Shown in pieces: positions 8,654 through 17,588 of a stretch of DNA of 64,000 nt. The notes under the pieces are model-generated. The model saw nothing but the letters and a program-made list of their open reading frames with translations. It was not told where the DNA came from and made no database searches. Numbering within the stretch: the first letter of the stretch is position 1; every line of letters starts with the position of its first letter. Both the position numbers and the translations under genes were made by a program. Source of the DNA: Gemmatales bacterium (GTDB taxonomy: Bacteria > Planctomycetota > Planctomycetia > Gemmatales > Gemmataceae); assembly GCA_026004675.1 (NCBI GenBank), contig BPJP01000001.1, forward strand, positions 868,001-932,000. The letters run 5' to 3'.

Positions 8654-10876
8654 TTATTTGCGTGCGTTACAGATCAACAGAATCGGACAATCGAGTCGAC
8701 GTGCCAGTTCGATGGTGAGCTGGCCAAAGACGCGCCGTTTGCCGAACCGTTGGATGCCGAGAATGACCAGATCGGTGCCACTGGCGGCAGTGGTGATCGT
8801 TTCGATGACATCGTTGCTGGCCGCCACTTGGACATCCGCGTTTGCCGGGCACAAGTCGAGAAACTCCCGCGCCATCTGCTTGCGAAGACGACGGCATTCG
8901 CCGCTGGAGGTTCCTTCCGGAACCACAGTGAGAAAAGTGATTTCTCGTTCGATGGTTCGCGTGAGACTGCCGAGCAGCCGGGCCAGGAGCCGATCATGTC
9001 CGCCTCGTCCTCGCGTAGGAATCAAAATGCGCTGCACATCGGACAGGTGCCAGGGTCTTGGCGCACGAAGCACAACGACATCGCAATCTACCTGGTTCAT
9101 GAGCAGTTCCAATGAGTGATTGACTTTGTCTGTTTCCAGTTCCGTCAGTCCGAGAACGAGCGTCTGGCACCGATGCAGCCTGGCAACGCGCAAGATCTCT
9201 GGCCAGGGGGCCTCGGCAACGGTCGCCAGGGTTTCCGGGTAATTGCCACTGTGGGCCGCCACGCGAAGCAACTCAGCGATGACGGATTGGGCGTTCGCCA
9301 ATGGCGTCGGTTCCTGTTCGGGATTCCAATCTTTAGGGGCGACGACAACGGAAAGCATCAAAACGCGCCCTGCCTGGGGTGGTGCCAAGGCCTGGGCGAC
9401 GGCAACCAGACCACTGGCACTTGCAGGGCGTGCGATGGGGACCAGCACCAACGGATTCAAGCCGCGCAATGTAGTCGTTTCCGGATCTCGCGCCGCCGAC
9501 GACGCATCGAGCAGACGTGCTCGCCGGGCAAACAACCAGAGAAACAGCACGACGCCGGCGACCAACCAGATGGTGGCAATCACCCCGGCCGACGGCACCG
9601 ATATGCCTTGATAGATCGACAACGCCAGGCAAGCGGCACCGCCGGCAACTGGTACGAGGGGAAAGAACGGCGTGCGAAATGGCGGAGGACGTTGCAGACT
9701 TCGTTGCCGAACCAGAACGGCTATCCAATGCGCCAGCGCGAAGGTAACCAGGAAAATCAAACTGGATGCCGCACCAGCGGCGGCGACGTCGGGCACGAGG
9801 ACCACAATGGCCACGACGATGACACCGGTCAGAACGACCGCTTGCCGGGGAATGTGCTGCTCGCCACTGACACGACTGAGACTCTTCGGCAGCGTTCCGT
9901 CACGAGCCATGGAATGAGCCACTCTGGACGCCGCGTATAAATTCGCCTGCAAAGCGGACAGCATGGACAAGATGCCGGCCGCCAATACCAGGAAGAAACC
10001 AAACCTCCCCAAGTAGTTTTCCGCAGCCAACGCGACGACTGTTTCGGGATTTTCCGCCGCTATGCTGGTCACCGTCTTTTCTGGAGGCATGCCAGCGACA
10101 CAGATCACGAATAAGAGTGGCAGATAAATCAAAAGTGCGATCCCCAACGATCCGAGCATGGCTCGTGGGATGGTCTGCTCAGGGTCTTTGATTTCTCCGG
10201 CGACAGCGGCAACCAGATCGAAACCTTGCAAAGCAATGAAGGTGTAGCCCATCGCTTGAAACAACCCGCCAACGCCCCGCGCGAAAAACGGGGAAAGAGA
10301 ACGCTGGATTTCTTCCGGGGTTCGGCTGCAAGCGACCCAAAGACCGCAGACGATAAGGATGGCAAAGACAATGATTTTCCCCAGATTGGCCAGCTGGCCT
10401 CCCCCTGAAGTCCCCCGCGTCAGACGAATCACGTAGAACAGGGTGGCACCGATCGCAAGTATCGAAGCCGGTCCCTTTCCCACCAACCAATCCGGATCGA
10501 ACCAAGGCAGAGAAGTCCTCACCTGTTCGATCACCGCCAGACCGAATTGGGCGAAACCAATAGCGTACAAAACAGCTGCAACAATCGACGCGAACCAGAC
10601 GACCCAGCCAACCATGAAGGCCGCTTCCACCGATAAAACTTTTTTCGCGAACAGATATGTGCCGCCCGACTGAGGGAATTTAGAAGAGACCTCGGCGAAG
10701 CTCGAAGCCGTCAGAAATGCAATCACGCCATTGAGAAAAAACGCCAGCAAAGCGCTGGGACCGGTGACGGCAAACGCCACCCCCGAAAGGGCAAGGATAC
10801 CTCCCCCGACGATCGCCCCGACTCCCAGCCCCGTCGCGGCGACGACCCCCATATGCCGACTGCTAGCCGATGACAT
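8654..10876 (-). CDS. APC-family amino-acid permease fused to universal-stress-protein-like domain
   Basis: The 740-residue protein starts with the amino acid-polyamine-organocation signature (GLGVGAIVGGGILALSGVAF) and has about twelve transmembrane helices to about residue 450. The C-terminal part (about 470-740) is soluble and contains two USP-like segments. One ends in VDCDVVVLRAPRPWHLSDVQ followed by ILIPTRGRGGHDRLL, the other in TDLVILGIQRFGKRRVFGQL. Fusion of an APC transporter to tandem UspA-like nucleotide-binding domains is known in bacteria and archaea and suggests regulation by ATP or a second messenger. It is the first gene of a probable two-gene unit with the SLC12-like permease. 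The substrate is probably an amino acid and is otherwise unknown. Confidence 0.88.
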   Translation of the reverse strand: MSSASSRHMGVVAATGLGVGAIVGGGILALSGVAFAVTGPSALLAFFLNGVIAFLTASSFAEVSSKFPQSGGTYLFAKKVLSVEAAFMVGWVVWFASIVAAVLYAIGFAQFGLAVIEQVRTSLPWFDPDWLVGKGPASILAIGATLFYVIRLTRGTSGGGQLANLGKIIVFAILIVCGLWVACSRTPEEIQRSLSPFFARGVGGLFQAMGYTFIALQGFDLVAAVAGEIKDPEQTIPRAMLGSLGIALLIYLPLLFVICVAGMPPEKTVTSIAAENPETVVALAAENYLGRFGFFLVLAAGILSMLSALQANLYAASRVAHSMARDGTLPKSLSRVSGEQHIPRQAVVLTGVIVVAIVVLVPDVAAAGAASSLIFLVTFALAHWIAVLVRQRSLQRPPPFRTPFFPLVPVAGGAACLALSIYQGISVPSAGVIATIWLVAGVVLFLWLFARRARLLDASSAARDPETTTLRGLNPLVLVPIARPASASGLVAVAQALAPPQAGRVLMLSVVVAPKDWNPEQEPTPLANAQSVIAELLRVAAHSGNYPETLATVAEAPWPEILRVARLHRCQTLVLGLTELETDKVNHSLELLMNQVDCDVVVLRAPRPWHLSDVQRILIPTRGRGGHDRLLARLLGSLTRTIEREITFLTVVPEGTSSGECRRLRKQMAREFLDLCPANADVQVAASNDVIETITTAASGTDLVILGIQRFGKRRVFGQLTIELARRLDCPILLICNARK

Positions 10877-11233
10877 TCCTGCTTTCGCCTTCCTTGCGCC
10901 TCACAACCGATCGCCTGACCCTCGACGGAGCGGACACCGGCGCCCAGGGGCCGCCCACCATCTCATTCGTTTGCCTGTCACGATAGCCTACACCATGCCT
11001 CTGGCCAAGAGGTGCACTTCGCGTCAGTGTACAATCAGTGTCAGTGTCGGCATCAGTTCAACCCGAAGCTGGCGAGAGCTGGTACCGCACACTTTCAATT
11101 TCCATCCGAGAAATGCTGGCATTTTACGCGGGAAGCTGTACCATTGAAAGAATGGGAAAGTTCTCTGTCAGCCGATAAAATGTTTACAGAGGGTTTCCGA
11201 ATCAGGAACGTGAACGGTTGATTGGGGTGGCTT
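10877..11233. other. Divergent intergenic region, no gene recognised
   Basis: This 357-base gap separates the leftward APC permease from the rightward phosphatase. No coding frame with a plausible start was found. On the plus strand it contains GCCGATAA at 11171-11178, identical to a sigma-28 -10 element. The matching -35-like sequences lie 7 or 17 bases upstream instead of 11, so a promoter is not claimed. Confidence 0.5.
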
Positions 11234-11989
11234 ATGGCACTGGCGTTGAACATCGGCAAGTGCACCCTTCTGGGCAACTATCGCGAAAACAACGAAGACG
11301 CTATCGATGTCAAACAATTCCCGGACCTGACTCTCTGTCTGGTTGCGGATGGCATGGGCGGACAGGCAGCGGGTGAAATCGCCAGCAAACGGGCAACGGA
11401 GGTGGTGCCCCGCGAACTCAAACGCGAAATACCCAAGGCAACCTCCCCCGAAGAAATCAAAGACATCATCCGCCGGGCCATTGTGCAAGCCAACGAAGAA
11501 ATCATCGCCATGGGCACCCTCGACCGCGACCTGAAAAATATGGGGACCACGGTCGTTATGGTCGTTTGGTGCAAAGGAAGTGAAATGTATGTCACCGGCG
11601 TGGGCGACAGCAGGGTCTATTTGATCCGGGGGGACACCATCGAGCAATTGACCGTCGATCATTCACTGGCCCAGGCGCTTGTGGAAGCGAAAACCATCTC
11701 CCCGGAAGAAGCACGCGAACACCGTTTTCGCAACGTCCTTTGGAAATACCTGGGCAGCAAAGAAGTGGGCGAAGGGCCGGAGGTCAAACTCATCGAGGTA
11801 CAGCCGCACGACCGCCTCGTGCTTTGCACAGACGGCTTGACAGGAGTCGTTTCCGACGAACAAGTCCTCGAATGCGTCAAACAGAACGAAGACGTTCAGC
11901 AGTGTGCTGACGCTCTTGGTCAACTCGCACTCGACTGCGGCTCGCGCGATAACGTCTCCTGCATCGTTGTCGAAGTTGTCGAAGCGTAA
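11234..11989 (+). CDS. PP2C-family serine/threonine protein phosphatase
   Basis: A cytoplasmic metal-dependent phosphatase of about 251 residues, the normal length for bacterial PrpC/Stp1 enzymes. It contains the N-terminal RENNEDA motif, the metal-binding VADGMGG motif (about 36-42), GVGDSRVYLIRG, LCTDGLTGVVSD and the C-terminal SRDNVSCIVVEV. The aspartates in DGMGG, TDG and RDN coordinate the two metals in this family. It should dephosphorylate Ser/Thr residues placed by Hanks-type kinases, which are abundant in planctomycetes, although no kinase is encoded in this window. The ATG at 11234 follows GGGGTGG; an upstream TTG adds four residues. It is followed 100 bases later by the PQQ-propeller gene. 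Confidence 0.93.
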   Translation: MALALNIGKCTLLGNYRENNEDAIDVKQFPDLTLCLVADGMGGQAAGEIASKRATEVVPRELKREIPKATSPEEIKDIIRRAIVQANEEIIAMGTLDRDLKNMGTTVVMVVWCKGSEMYVTGVGDSRVYLIRGDTIEQLTVDHSLAQALVEAKTISPEEAREHRFRNVLWKYLGSKEVGEGPEVKLIEVQPHDRLVLCTDGLTGVVSDEQVLECVKQNEDVQQCADALGQLALDCGSRDNVSCIVVEVVEA

Positions 11990-12089
11990 TCCGTTTCGCC
12001 TCACAAAGGCTCGAGCCCAGTCTTCTGCCCGAATACGCCGGTCGTATTCCAGGCAATTATCTTGTTTGACGCTCATATCCACTTCTGAG

Positions 12090-13977
12090 ATGAATCTCGA
12101 CTGGGCTGCAATCGCTGTCATCCCCTCGGTATTCCTGCTCGGACCGCTTGCGCTCTTGGCGGCACTCTTCCCTGTGTTTTTCGGCGGCCTGGCGATTTTT
12201 CTGCGCCGCTGGAAAGCGGCTCTCACCGTCATTTGCTGCAACAGTACCTGGCTCTTTTTGCACGTCTTCTTCGGCGGCTACGCTCGAGGCTCCTGGTGGG
12301 GGACGCGGCTCGCTCTTTGGCTCGCCATCGTTATGACGACCGTCGCTGGCTGGGTCTGGTCGGCTCGTCGTTACCGCACGATCTTGTACGAAGAGAACCC
12401 CCTTGACTCTTCGCCGCGCCGTGGCGAAAGCATCGTTCTTTTTTCCGCGAGCTTGATCGGAATAGCCTTCGTGGCGGCATGGTCGTTATCGTTTACGCCG
12501 TTGCGACTCAACTTATCGCCGCTACTTTCTTCGCTGTGGAAACAGCAGCTCTTTTCGCTCTGGGCCGGAGCCTGGGCGGCAACAGCGTACGTCCTTTACA
12601 CTTGGCGTGCAGCCAATCGACAGACCGTTCGTGCCTTGCCCACCGAGCTGGTCTTCCTCGCCGCGGTGACAACGACTTGCATCCATTTCGGTGTGCTGAG
12701 CGGTTTGGACTCAGGCTCGAAGACAGCATCCATACCACCGTCCATTGCTGAGCGTAAAACCGGCGTCTATCTAGAAAAGGTCGTGTGGCAGTTCGACCTG
12801 AGCAACGGCACGATCTATTCCGCGCCGCTGGTAGTCGGCAACCGCCTCTACGTCGGCGCCATCCACGGCGCCGGCATTACGAACTACGGCGTCTTTTACT
12901 GTTTCGACCGCGACACGGGCGAAGAGGTCTGGCGCTTCGATGCCGACCGCCAGCTCAAACAAGTCTTCTCCAGCCCTTGCCTGGCCGATGGCCGACTGTA
13001 TTTCGGCGAAGGTCTGCACGAAAACCGCCAATGCAACCTCTATTGTCTCGACGCTTCCACCGGCAAAGAAATGTGGCGCTTCCCGACGCAAAGCCATACC
13101 GAATCGAGTCCGACCGTAGCCGGCGGCAAAGTCTTCTTCGGCGCCGGCGACGACGGCCTGTATTGCTGTGATGCCAAAACCGGCAAAAAACTCTGGCAAT
13201 TCGAAGCCAACGCCCACATCGATTCCAACCCTCTGGTCGTCAACAACCGCGTTTTACGTCGGCAGCGGCATGAGCCGAACGTTTCAGAACACCGCCATGT
13301 TTTGCCTCGATGCCGACACCGGCAAAGCACTCTGGCAAAAACGCACCGATTTGCCGGTTTGGAGTTCCCCGGTGGCGTTTGGCGAGCAAGTCTTCTTCGG
13401 CTTAGGGTGGGGGCGCGTCAACGTCAGCGAAGAAGTCGGCGCCGGCGCCATCATCTGCCTGGACGCCGGCTCGGGAAAAGAACTTTGGCGGCAAAACCTG
13501 GGCGGCTCGGTCATGGGCGAGCCGGCCGTCGATAACGATTACCTCTACTGCGGCTCGCGCGACAACAAAGTCTATGCGCTTGATCGGCGGACCGGCAAAA
13601 TCATCTGGCAAAAGGATATGGGGAGCCAGGTGCTCGCCGGGTTACGGCTTGTGCCGATATGCCCGGATTGGCAAGCGGTTTTGGATGACTCGATTCCGGG
13701 GATTTCGGCGCCGACCCGGAGTTTGTTTGCCGTCGCCACGGGGGGGCGATTGGCTTGCCTCGATCCGCAATCGGGCAAGATCGCCTGGGAATACGAACTT
13801 GGCAAAGACACAGGGATGCAGCGGGAATTGATTTCGCGCCCGGCCGTGATCGTGCGGCGGGACCAAAACGCCGAACGCCGGCGTATCTTTCTCTGCGGCG
13901 AACTTCGCGACAGCGTCGTCGGCACCGTCGCCCGCTGCGTCTGCCTTGAAGACATCGTTGTGCTCGGAGATCGCTGA
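12090..13977 (+). CDS. Membrane-anchored PQQ-type beta-propeller protein (frameshifted)
   Basis: The first 250 residues contain about six hydrophobic segments. A propeller domain then begins at about 12775 with repeated blades of the form Y-C-F/L-D-x-x-T-G-x-x-x-W (YCFDRDTGEEVWRF, YCLDASTGKEMWRF, YCCDAKTGKKLWQF, FCLDADTGKALWQK, ICLDAGSGKELWRQ, YALDRRTGKIIWQK). The frame breaks inside one blade: up to NPLVVNN the reading frame is 12090, afterwards it shifts by one. Removing one T from the TTTT at 13252-13255 restores NPLVVNNRVYVGSGMS and a continuous protein of about 628 residues. Such propellers resemble BamB/PQQ-dehydrogenase-like WD domains. No catalytic residues for a quinoprotein dehydrogenase are apparent, so a scaffold or binding role outside the cytoplasm is inferred. 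Confidence 0.75.
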
Positions 13978-14007
13978 AGGGGCGGTGAAAAAGCAGAAAG
14001 TTGTCGC

Positions 14008-14604
14008 CTATTCCTGGTCGGACAGTTCCAGATCGTCGAGCAGGCTTTGGCGGATGTCTTCGTTTAACGGCGGGCTATCATAGCGATAAGTGGAATAAGT
14101 GATCTGAAAATAGGCAGGGCGCGACCAGTCTGCAAAAAGCTGTCGAGCCCGCGGGTTGAATTCAAAATACACCCAATGGGCGGCGCCGATGCAGCGGTCC
14201 TCGGGCCGGCATGTGAGCAATTGTGCGGGAACGGAATCGACGCCGATCTGCAGGCGCAAGTCATCTCCGCGGAGACCAGACCAGAAGGCCAAACTCTTTA
14301 ACGGTGCCTTCTCGTCAACATCGATCAGCAAGGCCGCTTGCAGGCGGTTGCGCGACGGCAACAGTTGGTTGTAGACGTCGAGTTCCTCCTGCACCCGATC
14401 CGGCTCAGCGAGGCGGGCGACACACAAAACTTCGTGGACGCGATACCACAGCGTTTGCCGATTCTCAAAGACGAGAGTCAATTCTGGCCCGATGCGGATA
14501 CGACGGTAATTGTCGAGGTAGCGGCTCAAGGATGCGAAGAATTCCTGCCGTTTGTCGGCATACTCGTCCAACGGCAAGAGATCGTCGAGCGTAAGCGGCC
14601 GCAT
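14008..14604 (-). CDS. DUF3501-family protein
   Basis: A soluble 198-residue protein whose N-terminus (MRPLTLDDLLPLDEYADKRQ), LTLVFENRQTLWYRVHEVL and ELDVYNQLLPSRNRLQAALLI match the pattern I recognise for DUF3501. The biochemical function of that family is not established. The start at 14604 is selected because family members begin at this Met; the frame extends another 19 codons upstream without a better start. It lies 75 bases downstream of the aquaporin gene on the same strand and could be co-transcribed. It is convergent with the PQQ-propeller gene. Confidence 0.75.
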   Translation of the reverse strand: MRPLTLDDLLPLDEYADKRQEFFASLSRYLDNYRRIRIGPELTLVFENRQTLWYRVHEVLCVARLAEPDRVQEELDVYNQLLPSRNRLQAALLIDVDEKAPLKSLAFWSGLRGDDLRLQIGVDSVPAQLLTCRPEDRCIGAAHWVYFEFNPRARQLFADWSRPAYFQITYSTYRYDSPPLNEDIRQSLLDDLELSDQE

Positions 14605-14679
14605 GACGGAACATCCTTGTCCCAAAGACCCACGAGGTTCCCACCCGGTTCTGCCCGGCAACGCCGCCAGACAGGTATG

Positions 14680-15507
14680 CTACGATGCCGCAGCGTGCTG
14701 TTTGTGTTTGCCCTCGGCGTGGCTTTCTTTCTTGGCTCCGGAAACCTCGCCGAAGAGCAAGTCGAAGTAAATGAGAAATCCCAGCACCATGGTACCGGCG
14801 ATCGGTCCCACGAGGTAAACAACCGCGTCAATCCCAGCGGTCTCCTTCAACGTCGGCACGGTGAGTTCCCAGACGAACGTCCCAAACCAGCGTGCCGGGT
14901 TCATGGCGGCACCGGTAAAATTGAATGCCGCCAGCGTCAAGCCGGCAGCGACGAGTCCGATCCAAATCGGGCAAAGCCAGACAGGCGTGGCGGGCAATTT
15001 GTCGGTGAATCGCCGATCAACCAGGACAGCAAAGACGATGACCGCCAAGACGAAGGTAAGACCTAATTCGAGCAAGATGCTGATCATCAGGGCGCCGAAG
15101 CCGCTGCCCGGATAGCCGAGGGCTTCGAACTGGACGTGGGGCGTGCCCAGCCGAGCGAATTTCATAGTGAGCGTATTGCTTCCCAGGACAAGGCGGAGCA
15201 AGCCACCGGCCAGAGCCGCTCCCAGGCATTGGACGAAGATCAATGCCGAGGTTTTTTTGCCGTCGAAGCGCTGTACGACCCATAGCATCAGGGTAATCGC
15301 CGGGTTGACAAAGCCGCCGTCATAGGCGAAGGAAAACGCCACGGCGACCGCTGTCGCCACGCCGATAGCCAGAGCGATGCCGGCCAAACCGGGCTGTGGC
15401 TGGTTTTCCTGGATGAGTTGGCTGGCGCAAACCGCCCCCGCGCTGATCAGCACGAGCAAAAAGGTAGCAATTAGTTCGACAAGGTACGTTCTTATGTTGT
15501 TGTCCAT
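14680..15507 (-). CDS. Aquaporin / MIP-family channel
   Basis: The 275-residue integral membrane protein has six hydrophobic helices and two half-helix NPA boxes, FVNPAITL (about residue 67) and GAAMNPARW (about 200), the defining motifs of major intrinsic proteins. Phe and Gly around the filter do not let me separate water from glycerol specificity with confidence. The overall pattern with an N-terminal ELIATFLLVL is more AqpZ-like. The start at 15507 (MDNNIRTYL) is chosen because the long upstream extension of the frame merely runs antisense-frame through the SWIM gene. The C-terminus is a short His/Lys-rich tail. It is probably transcribed with DUF3501 downstream, and its role fits with the other osmotic channels of the window. 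Confidence 0.92.
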   Translation of the reverse strand: MDNNIRTYLVELIATFLLVLISAGAVCASQLIQENQPQPGLAGIALAIGVATAVAVAFSFAYDGGFVNPAITLMLWVVQRFDGKKTSALIFVQCLGAALAGGLLRLVLGSNTLTMKFARLGTPHVQFEALGYPGSGFGALMISILLELGLTFVLAVIVFAVLVDRRFTDKLPATPVWLCPIWIGLVAAGLTLAAFNFTGAAMNPARWFGTFVWELTVPTLKETAGIDAVVYLVGPIAGTMVLGFLIYFDLLFGEVSGAKKESHAEGKHKQHAAAS

Positions 15508-15620
15508 TAGCGCCTCGCAAGCGATCCAGATGACTCGGAAGATTGGGCTATCTAAGCCGGAAACGGGCAAACTGTCAAGGTCATGGAGAATGGCAGTCGG
15601 CCCACCGTGGCCCTTTGGCG

Positions 15621-17312
15621 TTATTTTATTTGCCAATAGTGCTTGAACCAGTTTTCCAGGCTCGAATGCCTGAAATGAGCGAGAACTGAGTTGCGCAGGG
15701 CCTGCAAATGCCGGCATGGCCCGCGGCGGAGGCCGAAACGGTAATGGTGCCGACACCCGCATTTGCCGTGAAGTATGCGTCCGTCTGCGTCCAGAAACAA
15801 ATGCACTTCGAAATGTTCCACCCCACCGGCTAGCATACGCAAGCCTTTTGGAGTCGTCTCGTCCTGCTCGACTTCGACTTCGCCGCGTATCAAAAGATTT
15901 CGACCTTCCGCCGTCTCCGGGTTTTCCGGGCCAATTTGCTTTTCCGACAAAGCCACTGGCAGCACTTGCCGCCAACGGTACAAACCGGCCGGCAGATCGT
16001 GGATCAGCTGGCCGAGCAAGGCGAGCTTGTTCAGGCCGGCGGCGACAAAAAGCGGTGCTGCACCCGTCCGTTGTTGGATTTGTGCAAACGTCAACGCCGG
16101 GCTGCTCTTGAAGGTTTCGGCAATATCCGCCAAGACGTCTTCGCTCGGTTCCGCCGGCACGGCGATCTGATCGAGAGCCGCCCCTCCCGTCCAGTCGTTC
16201 GCCGTCCAACCGGAAAGCCCCAGCGTCAGGCGCATGCCTCCCAAGTGCATGATCCAAAAGCTCGGCAAGCCCGTGCCGAGCAGGTAAACCTCAGCGCCCT
16301 CCAAAATCGGCAAGAGCCTGGCCAGAACCAGCAAACGGTTCCGCCCCCAAATGCGGATCGACTCGGAGCGCTCGCCTTCATATTTCGTTCCATATAAAAC
16401 CAATCGTTTTTCCCAAGGTTCCAAAACGACTTGTACCGATTGGCCGGGGTCGATTTCGAAGCGCAATGCCCTGGGGCTTTTCCTCGCCCGGTGACGTTTC
16501 AAAAACGCTAAGAGGGCGTATAATCCTTCCCGGTTCAGCGGCACGCGCCGCATCGGCAGGCTCATCGCCGACTGAATTTGCAAAAAGCCGCGCAGCCAAC
16601 TGGGCGGCAAATCAATCTTCTCTTCCCGATAATCTGCCGCTTCTTCCGTCTTCACCTCAAAACCAGCCGGATCGATCTGAAACCTTGTCTCGCGATAACT
16701 TCGCAGCTTTTGAAAATGCTCGTACAAAGTCCACGAGTAGTCCACATTGGTCGTACCCAACGCGACGTTGTTTTCCTGCTGGAAGAGGTCACGATCGGCT
16801 GTGAGACAACCATAGCTGCTTTCATCCGCGCTGAAACATTCGAAGAACAAAACATCCGGCGCCACAGTGATGATCGGATCGCAAGGCATGAGCAAGCGCC
16901 ACAGTTTCGGATCATGCCTGGCCAGATAATTGGCATATTTTTGCCGAGCTTTCCAATAGAGGCTGCGCATTCGGCGATAACGGTCTTCCAAACCCGGTGG
17001 CATAATCTCTGCCGCTTGCTCTTTCCGTTCCTGCCGGACAGCCTGCATGGCGGCATGGCGAATTTCCGCTTCCCGTTCCTTTTGTTCCGCCAGATAAGCG
17101 CGATATGCTGTGCGGTCTCTTGGCTTGTAGCGCAGATCGCTGATGACAATGTCGTGCAAGGCGCTGATCGCTTCGCGAAAAGGAATCGGCTTTTGCAGTC
17201 GGGCAGCAAAACTGACGCGGTCGCGGCGCAGATTCGGCGCCAGCGACAGGTCCCATCCCGCCGACCGCGGCACAATTCTGCTCCGCCCCAGGTATGCCAA
17301 TTCGATCTTCAT
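15621..17312 (-). CDS. SWIM zinc-finger domain protein
   Basis: The 563-residue soluble protein carries a C-terminal SWIM motif, C-G-C-x(n)-C-x-H, visible as GKCGCRHHYRFG followed by RGPCRHLQALRNS near residues 517-543. SWIM fingers chelate zinc and mediate nucleic-acid or protein binding. The remainder has no enzyme signature I recognise. A central part (about 255-360) has a beta-rich look, and a winged-helix-like segment (FAQIQQRTGAAPLFVAAGLNKL) sits near 420-440. It follows the 600-residue helical protein gene at a distance of 276 bases. Similar SWIM proteins accompany large helical partners in other bacteria, but the pathway is unknown. No helicase is encoded here. Confidence 0.8.
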   Translation of the reverse strand: MKIELAYLGRSRIVPRSAGWDLSLAPNLRRDRVSFAARLQKPIPFREAISALHDIVISDLRYKPRDRTAYRAYLAEQKEREAEIRHAAMQAVRQERKEQAAEIMPPGLEDRYRRMRSLYWKARQKYANYLARHDPKLWRLLMPCDPIITVAPDVLFFECFSADESSYGCLTADRDLFQQENNVALGTTNVDYSWTLYEHFQKLRSYRETRFQIDPAGFEVKTEEAADYREEKIDLPPSWLRGFLQIQSAMSLPMRRVPLNREGLYALLAFLKRHRARKSPRALRFEIDPGQSVQVVLEPWEKRLVLYGTKYEGERSESIRIWGRNRLLVLARLLPILEGAEVYLLGTGLPSFWIMHLGGMRLTLGLSGWTANDWTGGAALDQIAVPAEPSEDVLADIAETFKSSPALTFAQIQQRTGAAPLFVAAGLNKLALLGQLIHDLPAGLYRWRQVLPVALSEKQIGPENPETAEGRNLLIRGEVEVEQDETTPKGLRMLAGGVEHFEVHLFLDADGRILHGKCGCRHHYRFGLRRGPCRHLQALRNSVLAHFRHSSLENWFKHYWQIK

Positions 17313-17418
17313 GATGGAACCCCTGGACGATGCGAACGGCTTGTCGCCCGGTCAAGCAAAAAACTGCGGGGCGCCAGGCAGCTCGACTTCGAAGCGATGG
17401 ACCAAGGTCGTTCACCGA

Positions 17419-17486
17419 GGTCCTATGCGCCATCCGCCGAAGGTAAACCCGTTGTCTCAGTCCCTTTGCGGATGGCGTATAGGACC
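17419..17486. repeat. Long inverted repeat (19-bp stem, 30-nt loop)
   Basis: GGTCCTATGCGCCATCCGC (17419-17437) is followed 30 bases later by GCGGATGGCGTATAGGACC (17468-17486). The arms are complementary over 19 positions with one G-T wobble. It sits in the 276-base gap between the 600-residue protein gene and the SWIM gene. No T-run follows on either strand, so it is not a classical terminator. It could be an attenuator or RNA-processing hairpin, or a dispersed palindromic element. Confidence 0.8.
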
Positions 17487-17588
17487 AGAAGAACAACGGC
17501 CTTGGGGACGCAATGGCAGGCAAACTCCGCCGCGGCGGAACACCGCAGCATAAAGGTCTCGATCGCTGCCTGGACACGCCCGCTAGTT

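Noticed and set aside
11152..11178. Sigma-28 promoter before the PP2C gene
   Set aside because: GCCGATAA is perfect but possible -35 boxes are 7 or 17 bases away instead of 11, and the gene is not flagellar.
14680..16257. Long 525-residue aquaporin fusion
   Set aside because: The extra N-terminal part is read antisense-frame within the SWIM gene; the true channel starts at 15507.
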